From the NCBI RefSeq assembly GCF_024763615.1, contig NC_077224.1, forward strand, positions 42,790,712 through 42,854,711: a stretch of DNA of 64,000 nucleotides, read 5' to 3'. Position numbers and translations under genes: made by a program. Source of the DNA: Phlebotomus papatasi. Taxonomy: Eukaryota > Arthropoda > Insecta > Diptera > Psychodidae. Positions within the stretch are counted from its first letter, which is position 1. The number at the start of each line of letters is the position of its first letter. The notes under the pieces are model-generated. The model worked only from the letters and a program-made list of their open reading frames with translations. It made no database searches and was not told the origin of the DNA. This document shows, piece after piece, positions 54,400 to 64,000 of this stretch.

Positions 54400-55150
54400 T
54401 CCGGATGACGGAGCAGAAGACCTGCATGGATCTTGTCTCTCACGCGTGAAGGACTCCAGGACGCATCGTCCGTCGTTGAGATGTTTCCGCATTGTTGCGG
54501 AAAAGGAAAAATAAGATGTCCTTGCGTAAGGTTATGCCTGTGTAAGAAAAATGTTTGAGTGTCACTGGCAAAGTTGATTTGTACATAATATACCAAATAC
54601 GAAAAGCTGATTATATGGGAATTTCCAAAGACGTAATATAGAAAAAAAAGATATATATTCTTCATGTTTCTGGTCTTCGTAGATGTAGGGTGAATATGAA
54701 GGAAAAAGGAAAAGGAATATCGAGTTATATATCCCTTTTTTTCTTGTGCCCTTGTGGCCTTGGTATATGTACATGCGAATATTTTCCTAACGCATAAGGG
54801 ATATATAAATGTACTTTTGCAAATATACATTCTCTCTCATTGTCGTCTCTGGGGCCATGGAGCACGTATCTGGAAGAGTCAGAATGCCTTTACCAGCTGT
54901 CGGCTGAGCATCGTCTACCAGTTGAGTCCTTACCGAGTGGATTTTTCCTCTGCGTAGTTGTCACCATCATGATAATCGTGAAGGATGGCGACTTGATGAT
55001 TCTCTGACGCTCCAGCAAAAGCTCAACACTGGAATCCCCCAAGTGCTTGGGGATGCTTTAAGCCAGTTGCCGCCCTCTCGTACGGTAGGACACATCGCAC
55101 CAACAATTTTCCCATCGCGACTCATTTTTCTCCAAAAGTTGTATTAACCT
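54400..55150. other. less AT-rich, non-repetitive patch; possible exon or promoter
   Basis: Two segments (54400-54540 and 54840-55120) are clearly less AT-rich than the surroundings, contain CpGs and do not recur in the window. On the - strand a donor-like CACTCG|GTAAGG ends the second at 54932. Coding frames are short. It may be a noncoding first exon or promoter of a gene outside the window. Confidence 0.3.
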
Positions 55151-56551
55151 GGAATTTCCTCAGACATATATAGTGAAAAAAAAATAATACAACCATTTTC
55201 CTCTACGCATTCAGTAGATTTCCAACGGTGCGGCATCCATTCCCATCAAAATATTCCCTATTCCAGATAATTTCATCCATGAAAATCAAATTTATTTGTG
55301 CTATACCGAATCCTTACATTTTTGATCTGCCTGATTTTGTGCAACAAGTAAGATTATTGCATTTTCCACATCCATAGGCAATTGTGTGCCAAGAAGGAGC
55401 TGTGTGAAAAATTTACTGCCTCTTGTACATAGAGATAAGGTGTGATAGACAGCAGTGGAAAGGCGTATCTTTGATAGTTCACTTTCTTTTTCTACTCCAC
55501 CTAAGAGTGTGCTATATTTTTGCTATACTCCTGTATTTTCGTATGAAGTGAGTGTTGGTGCTAAAAGAGGAATTTACGTGCATCTCATTTAATATATTTC
55601 CTAACAAGTGAGCGAGAATTCTACGGTGATAACTTAAGGACGAGTATCAGGAAGTGCAATTTGTATATTGCATTATCTCACGAGGTAAATTGAAAATGTC
55701 ATTCTATATTGTATCTGTACAATAAATTGAATTCCACAGAAATTCATTTCAATCTCTGTTGTATTTCATATTATAATTTTCTTCCACCCATTGATTCTAA
55801 ACCATCCGGATTCCAGCCACGGAAGGGTAGTAACAAAAGGAAATAATCCACCAAACATATTGTTCTAATTGATGTTGGAAATTTCCTGTACTTTCAATTA
55901 TCATCTAACCAAAATGTCTAAGGAAGTCAGACAGAATGAAAACTTTAACTATACAATTGAGAGACTTCTTGAGGCAGTATTATTTTTTCATTAGAAGCAA
56001 TTGCTGGACCATACAATAATAATCCTTGTGCAATATGTGACAATTACTGAAGAATGACACACAGATAAAAAAGTTTGTTGTGATATTGCCCACATGTACT
56101 TAAATATTTAATATCATAAAATATTTTATTCCCATTGCATTCTCTTATTAACTAAAGCTTTGAATGCTTTCAAAGCTTTCAAGCTCTGGTCAATTTTATC
56201 AACGTGAACGTATTTAAATAAAATATAACAGGTTTCAATAAATAATTATATATAGATAAAATGTTATAAATATATAAATGGTTGTTGGTTTTAGTAATAA
56301 AAGTAGGGGAGGGCTTTCAGCTTTGCACACATTCTGGTTTCTTCTTCTTCTTTTAATGAATTTGACCTAATGGCAATATATTTTAATAGCTAGTATAAAG
56401 TCACACATGTCCTGAAAAAACTAGATCAGATTCGTGAAAAGAATATGGGACAAATATGAAATGTTCGAAGCCAGAGTATGTGCGAAGGCTGGAAACCTTC
56501 CCATAATAGTGCATAATACAATGAAAGTCTCATGTGGTACGTTTGGTACAC
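55151..56551. other. no gene recognised
   Basis: AT-rich. At 56308-56513 inverted GGGGAGGGCTTTCAGC and GGGAAGGTTTCCAGC arms with GCACACATTCTGG suggest one more TA-type MITE. Confidence 0.45.
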
Positions 56552-56766
56552 TGAGAAAAAACTGGGGCACCACCAAACACAGGGTACCACCAAACACTAA
56601 TTTTTATTTCTAAACTACTTGGACTATCTCGACCATTCCTTCAGTATATAAGCATCCCTATAGTGCCTATAAATTCCTATCGGCCTTATCCTCTGAAGTC
56701 GAATATCCGATTAAAAAATCGCAGTGTTTGGTGGTACCCCGTGTTTGGTGGTGCCCCAGTTTCCCC
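56552..56766. mobile_element. family L MITE, copy 1
   Basis: The right end reads inverted GGGGAAACTGGGGCACCACC. Each arm has ACCACCAAACAC twice. Left terminus slightly damaged. Confidence 0.75.
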
Positions 56767-57657
56767 TATATCTGTTAGATTAAGCGAATGTCGACTTTTT
56801 ACGCATTATTGGGCCATTTATTGTGACATTCGTAAGAGAATGTGATTGTTGGTAATTATCTATATTAATCACAGTAAGTGCAGTTATCGTTTAAATTCTT
56901 CAGAATCTACAGTCGATTCGATACTATTGAAAAAAAGTAATCATGTCACTCCTTCTTCAATTTTGCATAGTCATTCCAAAACATATATGAAACATAACTT
57001 AATTTTTCTTTAAGCCGATCGGAGGATAATCAGCATGATTTTCATTTATATCTCTATAACCACCTTTCACCCTCACTATGTTGTTTTCATATAAGGTCCA
57101 CGGAACACCTGTTGTCACTTTAAGTACTTGTGTCGCTTCATGATCAATTTGCACCCTATTTTGTCTCATTTGGGATATTAAATTTGAACATCTATCCTTA
57201 TAGAAAGAGGTAGATTAATAAAAAAAGCGTAATAAATATTTAGTTTCTTTTTATTATATACATTATGTAAATATCAATATGTTGACGAAATTGCCTATAG
57301 GTGTTCCTTCTACCCTATATTACAAAAAATGTTTTCTTAAAGGATTTCAAAATCATTCACATGTTTTATTTATTCTGTGATTTTGACAAAAAATCATCCT
57401 GATATCGAGGAGTTGAAGTTATTTGTACAAAAGAGTTGGCAAAGAATTTGCAAAAATTGCCTTAAGTTCGAGCACTCTACGAATCAGCCTTTGCCATTGA
57501 TTTAATGGTATATACCGACATACTTTAAAGCATCTAAAAATAATTCCTAAATCAAATATAAATCAAGTAAAGTAAACATACAATGCTTTACTAACATACT
57601 AATTGAGACTGATGTAATTGTATTTATACAAAAGCATTAATACCATATAAAACTCTT

Positions 57658-57954
57658 TAACCCTCTAATAATTTTATAAAAATTATGAATGTTTTTTTCC
57701 TAAAAATTATAATTTTTTAGATAATCATAGAACATTCACCCATAAAAAACGTTTAAAATTAATTTATTTTACTATTTGTTCACTATTTTTCAATAAAAAT
57801 ATTTCAGTCTTTTTTTTTCTCACCTGGCGCCCAAACGGAAAGAGATAAAGAAGAATGGATGGTTTTTTTGAGTTTACTGAACCATTAATTACCCTAGACA
57901 AAATTATTTAACTACTTTTTCTGCATATTAAAGAAAACACTGTTAGAGGGTTAA
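57658..57954. mobile_element. family F element, shorter copy
   Basis: TTAACCCTCTAATAA to inverted TTAACCCTCTAACAG. Shares AGAATGGATGGTTTTTT and GCATATTAAAGAAAACACTG with 45621-46154. Confidence 0.7.
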
Positions 57955-58649
57955 GCACGATTGGAGCACTGGTGTTCCATAATGAAAATGATTTTTTTCT
58001 GAATATCTGAAATAACTTTTTTTTCTAAAGTTTGTACGTATTCGTAAAGCGTGTAGAAGGTGTAGTGTAGGAGATTGTAGGAATCTAGAATGTTTTTTGA
58101 AAATCATAACCTATTTGCTATATGTTAAATATTTACGCTCAAAAGCGAAGGTTTTTTTTTAATTATCGAATTGATTGACTTTTATTATTTTTCCATATTT
58201 TTAAGCATATACCTCTTGGTACTAGAATTTGGTACTAGATTTTGTTTATCTGTTTCGTTAATGGGTTAAATTTATGGCTACATGATAAGTTATTTTTGAT
58301 AGTGTTGACTGTCGATTCTGTAAAATTTAAGCGATGAATGTACTTTTTGTAACTTATATGAATGTTTATCAACATTCTATTAAGAATGTCACAATAAATT
58401 GCACAATGCACAATAATGCGTAAGAAGTCGTAGATTTTTCGATACAATCGATTCTATAGTATCGAAAAGTTATCATTCCACCCCTGATTTTGATATCAAG
58501 TTGATTAAAAACTTTTCAGTTTCACCTTGACCGTGAGAAAATCCTTGTAAAGAATTTTTCGGTTGTATGTAGGTTCGTATAAATTATATGTTAGCTTATC
58601 CTATCTTCAAAACATATTGTACTTCCGTGCTATACATAAAATTCAAATA

Positions 58650-58864
58650 GGGGAAAGTGGCTTTGCTTCGTATGATCTCGCTTCGTAATGACTAAATTTT
58701 TCTAATGTTTCTGAATAAATGTGACTCTGCAATATATTTTAAAAACTGGGAACTTTCCCCTAATTTTTAAAGAAAGGGTGTGATGAATCACATTTATTTA
58801 GAAACATATGAAAAATTTAGTCATTGCGAAGCTTGTGATCGTACGAAGCAGGGGTACTTTCCAC
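58650..58864. mobile_element. family K MITE, copy 2
   Basis: GGGGAAAGTGGCTTTGCTTCG to an inverted GTACCCCTGCTTCGTACGAT arm with TA flanks. The middle equals copy 1 while the arm words differ. Confidence 0.72.
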
Positions 58865-59760
58865 TACATAAATTTGCGGCGGACGATTTTCTAAAATAAA
58901 TTGTAACATTACAATGATTATCGTATTGTATATTATAAATTCAAGCATTATTATTACGTTAAAAAGGCAATCTGACCATAGTCATTGTATATTAGTTATT
59001 ACCTTTATTACTGTTTTAATTTCCATTGCATAGTATTGTAGAATTTATGTGAGATAATCCAAAATTTTTCATCTGCTCCAACTTAGAACTTATAAAATGA
59101 ATAACTTCAATGAATGTACAATGAGTAATTCATCTTTTTTGGAAATCTGTTATATGAAAATGATTTTGGAAATGACTTTAAAAACACTAAGACATGCAAT
59201 GGTGATTTAGATATATAGATAGATAGATAGAATTTATTTTAATTCTCATTTTCTAATAAGAATTCCACTTATAATGAAAAATTTTTGACATCTCTTACAA
59301 TCAAACATATTGACATCTAAATTCTACAAAAATAAAAAAAATAACAATTTGGAACATTTTTTGATCATAAGCGTAGTAGATATTATAAGATAACTGAAAA
59401 CCACCTGTTAATTTAACATAACTTCGTTGTTTTCGAATAATTTATGCATACCGTCATGACAGATTAATAGAGTGAAAAACTATGTAATTATTTTATGTTT
59501 CTTTTAACATGAAAGACTTTAATCAGTAAATTTACATGACATAATAAATAGCATCATACTTAAATACTTTGAGTTCTAAGTAGATTTGATACTTTTTTAA
59601 ATGACTCGAAGAATATATATCACATCAAGAACCATCCCTTAAAGACCAATTTAGAAATTTTAGGCTTTTAAATTTATCTCAGGAATGTTTTTTAAGAAGA
59701 GGCTTTGTTGTATTCTTCGCTATTATCCCAATAAGAAGCGGTTATTTATTCATATTCATA
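58865..59760. other. no gene; AT-rich
   Basis: Contains a short (GATA)n near 59213. Nothing else seen. Confidence 0.45.
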
Positions 59761-59968
59761 GGGGAACCTTGGGCACTACCGAACACGGGATAACACCGAA
59801 CACTGCGACTTTTTAATTGGAAATTAAGCTTCAAAGGACAAGACCTGTGTGAAATAGATATTATAGCGATGTTTGTTCACTGAAGAAATGATCATCGTAA
59901 TCCAAGTATAGTTTAGAAATAATCACTGTTTGGTACCACCGCATGTTCGGTAGTGCTCCAGTTTCCCG
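59761..59968. mobile_element. family L MITE, copy 2 (inverted)
   Basis: GGGGAACCTTGGGCACTACC with ACCGAACAC words twice per arm, TA flanks. Interior resembles copy 1 in reverse. Confidence 0.75.
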
Positions 59969-60175
59969 TATTTAATGAGGTTGTGGATATTAGTAATTTC
60001 CTCTCTCGTACTTGTTAATATCCATTTACCAATTTTAATTATAGAACAATCATTAATAAAAAATATTAAATTTTCAAATAACGAATTGGCATTACAACAT
60101 TGTAATTTAATTTTGTATTTTTATAAGGGAAGAGCACCCCGGATCGGAATGTTAAGAGACATATTTGATATTTAG

Positions 60176-60441
60176 CAGGGGCATGACGTTTCCTGTTTCC
60201 CATATTTTTCTAGCGAGCCGAAAAAACGTTGGAGTGTATCCGGTGTTTTCTGTCATTGAGGAATGAATTAAGAAAAAAATACAAATACAATCTAAAAACC
60301 AATTTAATATGGAAAGGGCAACCGAAAACCCTAAATTGGTAACCTATGTACTTTCTTAGATATCTCGTGAAATGGTACGAAAACAGAGAAAAATTTACAC
60401 TAAAAGCGGTCGCATTTTTCAGAGGTAATGTCACCCCCCTG
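60176..60441. mobile_element. hAT-like MITE family I, copy 3
   Basis: CAGGGGCATGACGTTTCC to CCCCCTG with a perfect 8-bp duplication ATATTTAG (60168-60175, 60442-60449). Confidence 0.9.
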
Positions 60442-60449
60442 ATATTTAG

Positions 60450-62327
60450 TTGAAAATATAAGCCTCAAAATACTGTTTGGTATTTTTGTGTATGCTAATC
60501 GGTATTATTAGTGATCCATTAAACTATATCTGTGCATTTGAATTTTAAATTTATACAATAAATTAATAAAAAATAGGTGTAATTGGAACAATTTACCCTG
60601 TACCTCGGATCGTCAGAAAATTAATCAGGTGTTTCACAAAAAATTGGTTTTATAAATTAAATCTGGGCTAATGCACTACATTCCTGTGAGAGTTAATTGG
60701 TTAAAAGTAGTAAATAATTTTTAAAATTTCATTTGAATTGGTGCAACAATACGGTTAATAACCTGACGATCCGAGGACCACTGCTGATCGCTCGTGCTCT
60801 TCCCTTATTAATACATTTATTTGAAAATCTTAAAGCTCATTTTAATTCACCTTTATTATATGGAGTCAATTTTACATTTTTAACTGTCCCCAGTGTAGAA
60901 GTAACGATATAATTTGTAAAACACTTTTAAATTATTTTAAGGAGTTGTTTTTTTTAAAACTACTGAATAAATTCTGTAAAGTAATTTAAAGGCATTATAT
61001 ATCTTTTCTCAATTTTTAGAGATATTATTTGTAATTATAATCAGTTATGATTAGATCTGAGGAAAGTTGAAGCACCTGAACTACTGGCATTGGTGTAAAA
61101 ATTATGAAACTTTTATTACTTCAAACTATTGAAATTTTACAAAATTCCAGCAGGTTCTCTTATGTATCTTATATTAAAAAATAAACATGTCAGTTTGCGT
61201 TCAAAAATGTACTAATTACAAAATTCATGAAATTCTGAAGGTTTCCCGATTTCAAAAAAAATTTACGGAAAATTTTAGGAAAACTCCATATCTTTTTCTC
61301 ACATTCTAGGAAAGAATTTTTACTATCACCAAAAATACTTTTAAGTTAATTTTATCAATGCATATTTTGTCTCTAATATCTAAAATGTTATGGAAAATTG
61401 TATTATTGCTCAACACATTTTCAGAACCGTCTTTAATAAATTTAATTTATTAATTACTTAATAAATTTCTAATGTACCATTTCGGTACAATAATTTTGCT
61501 TTATTTATTACAGACTCATGAATATCCAAATTACATCAAGTAAATTTGTATGAAAATTGCAATTACGCAAAATGAAAGATACGCGTGGAAAAATGAATAG
61601 AAAATATCATGAGACTTTGCCAAAATATATTCATTGCGTATGTACATTATATATAGAATCAATTTTACTCGCAAATTCATCCAAAATATGAGGGATTTTA
61701 TGGAAAGGAGACCATTTTTATGCCGATTAGGGCATGTTATAGGAATTACTGTCTCCTTAAGCGTCTTGTTTACATGAAACAACGCTTATCCATGAGTGTT
61801 TTGTTAGAAAATTCTTTGGAGAAAATTTCTCAGAGTTTTTGCAATTCAATGCTAAATTCTGAAAGCTTGAAATATATTATGTCGACACAAATTTACATTT
61901 TCTCTTCATGTTTAACAAACTGTCAATTTTCTCCAAATGTTAAGAAAAAGGAAGAGAAGAATCTTAGAATCTTCTCTTCTCCTCTCACCATGAGTTCCCT
62001 CAATCATCATTAATACTTAAAAAATTTCTTTTGAAAAGCTACAGACTACACACCCAGTGAGTTCAAAGTGCTACAATTTTAGTTCAATTTAGCTAATTGA
62101 TACAGATATTTTGCTGAGTTTCAGCATTTGGTTTTCAGTAGAACAGTCAATAGAATTTTTAGTTTTATGGACCATTTGCCCCAGAGAGAGAGAGAGAGAT
62201 AATCTGAACTATGCTATACTACGATACCACCCAAGAACCCATTTTATCAACATTTCTTTCCGAAACAAATGGTTTTTGAAAGAAATTTTTGTTTGTCCGT
62301 TTGCTGTGCATTTGTACAATGCGAGTA
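60450..62327. other. no gene recognised
   Basis: AT-rich with short open frames only. A (GA)n run lies near 62177-62196. Confidence 0.45.
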
Positions 62328-62965
62328 GGGTAATGTGTGGTATTTCGGGACACTTTTTAGCCTTTTCAAATTTCAAACAACCTAATGACTTCTCAAATGA
62401 TTTTTTCTTTGTTGATACAAATATTTATGTTCCTTATTCTATCTAGAATAAGATTCTTGCCGAGAAATGTTGAAAAATTCATTATTTTTTAATCAAAATA
62501 GTAAAAAACGTAGAGAAGTAAGAATGGTGTATTTCGAGACAATTGGGTATTTCGGGACAGACAAAAATCGCCATTAAGCAAATAAATGTCACTGAGCCTG
62601 ACTATTTACCTTTAAGTAGAAGGTCTAAACTTTAGTCTTTCATAAAAATTTTGTTTAAATTTCACCTTTAAAGTGACTTAAATCGAAAAAACTAAACACT
62701 GTTTGTGTTGACTTCTGTAAAATTGACCACACTGAAGGTTTTGTAAAAAATGAAATGTGACACTCACAATTCACGCATATTTCACACTTTAATTTAAATA
62801 AAATTTCAGAAGTTTTATGTTTATCTGATACGTAAAGAGCTTAAAATTTCATATAGAACTTAAAAATAATAAGAAAACAAATATTTGAAGGATTTGTGAT
62901 GTGTCCAGAAATACCTATACTAATGTCCCGAAAAGCACCTTGTCCAGAAATACCACACGTTACCC
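62328..62965. mobile_element. family M element, TA-flanked, 638 bp
   Basis: GGGTAATGTGTGGTATTTCG to inverted GGGTAACGTGTGGTATTTCT. Further GTATTTCG(A/G)GACA words lie just inside each end. No transposase seen. Confidence 0.78.
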
Positions 62966-63033
62966 TACAATATGATGAATGTTTGGACTTAGCAGATTAG
63001 GATCACTGAAAAACTCTAATAAGTACACCTTTA

Positions 63034-63275
63034 TAGCTCCGGCACATCTTTTAGATCAGTAAACATTAATGAAATCAAAATTCAAATCGTTTTGTATATC
63101 TGTCCCACTTTCTTGAACCCTTCTTGTTCTTTTGAATATCAAACAAAAATTAATTTAGATCAATTTAATTTGATTGCCAAAGAGTCGAATAGACATACGC
63201 AAAACATTTAAGAAAGAAAGAGATGTGAATTTTGATGTCATGAAATTTTTCTGATCTAAAAGCTGTGCTGGAGCC
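63034..63275. mobile_element. family B MITE
   Basis: TAGCTCCGGCACATCTTTTA to inverted TGGCTCCAGCACAGCTTTTA, with the usual interior. Confidence 0.72.
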
Positions 63276-64000
63276 ACTACTATAAACATAACAAAAAATA
63301 AACTTTAGTTTTTTTTCTATCTTTAACTCCCCCTCGGAAAAGCACATATAAGATATTTTTGGTTTTTGAAGTTGCTTAGATAGGCATTTTTTTCAATCTG
63401 GAAGATTAATCAGCCCTATAGAGTGGAATATTTCAAAATCGATTGGGGCAGGCATTTGAAAAACCGTGCAGTTTCGGATAAGGGCAGAATCACATTGACA
63501 ATAAAATGCTCGCCGTAGCCTCACCGTATTTTGTTAATTTACGCAGTTTCATTGCAATTCACGCATGTCTTTTAAATAATAATAAGCCACGCTTTCTAAT
63601 TGACTTGTATTAAGAAGTAAAAAATCAAAATATAAATTTTCTTGAAAGATTGGGATGGACCAAAGAAAACATTTGACGATCTCAGATAGACTGATGCATC
63701 TTTACTAAAGATAGGCCAAATCGTATATCAATGTATTTAGCTCCACCTCCCCCTAGAAGGTGTGGTCTATTTTTTAGTGAACCGAAATTATTGGATGTCT
63801 TGTTGTTGGCGTATATCATATCGGTCTAAGTAAAGGAAATATAGGTGGAAATAAATGGTTAATCTTGATTCACTCGCGAATCTTTCGGGGGCTTAAGTAT
63901 CCGCATTTTCAAATGCCTTATTTTTTAACCCTTTAATTACGAGACACTTTTTACGGACTGAAAATCAGCAATAAAAATTAAACTGAGAAACATAATCAAT
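63276..64000. other. no gene recognised
   Basis: AT-rich end of the window. Nothing assignable. Confidence 0.4.

Noticed and set aside
54387..54830. 147-codon open frame on the - strand
   Set aside because: Mostly low-complexity hydrophobic; only its last 40 codons overlap the balanced patch, and no domain is seen. The patch itself is reported instead.

Overview
The window is AT-rich insect nuclear DNA. Spliced genes, kilobase-scale introns, a BEL/Pao retrotransposon and very dense small inverted-repeat transposons all fit an insect. I suspect a nematoceran fly, but the sequence alone does not fix the species. I recognise two host genes, and they converge. On the + strand, positions 8257-26025 hold the last four coding exons of a PPTC7/PTC7-type PP2C phosphatase; its N-terminal exons are not recognisable here and probably lie left of the window. 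On the - strand, positions 38720-27414 hold a complete four-exon Derlin-2 gene (253 residues), an ER membrane protein of ER-associated degradation. The two stop codons are about 1.4 kb apart. All inferred splice sites obey GT-AG, and the exon phases join without a break.

The last phosphatase intron (15335-25975) carries a complete, apparently very young BEL/Pao LTR retrotransposon at 15858-22293. It has 454-bp LTRs that read identical, a 5-bp target duplication CTCTG, one uninterrupted 1738-codon gag-pol frame and a polypurine tract. Its 5' leader holds a tandem copy of the LTR end. At the junction sits a 17-nt match to the 3' end of tRNA-Tyr, longer than the 10-nt match at the second, internal primer site. 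This looks like a record of aberrant reverse transcription.

The other introns and flanks are mostly transposon debris. Autonomous-type remains are a dead mariner-like transposase (23.2-24.2 kb), a pogo-like transposase N-terminus inside a nested element (37.2-37.5 kb), an RTE-like LINE reverse transcriptase split by an insertion (10.1 and 11.4-12.1 kb), and a possible restriction-like endonuclease domain (9.1-9.3 kb). A 1059-bp PIF/Harbinger deletion derivative (39931-40989) keeps the 5' ends of both the transposase gene and the Myb/MADF-like gene.

Many MITE families can be defined by inverted ends, target duplications and, in several cases, empty sites in sister repeats. They include a hAT-like family (8-bp duplications), Harbinger-like families (TTA/TAA), Tc1/mariner-like families (TA), and a group starting GGG(G/T)AA next to TA whose inverted ends contain tandemly repeated words. 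From 40990 to 64000 I found no convincing host gene; one less AT-rich, non-repetitive patch (54.4-55.15 kb) is the only candidate. I saw no CRISPR array, rRNA or tRNA gene.
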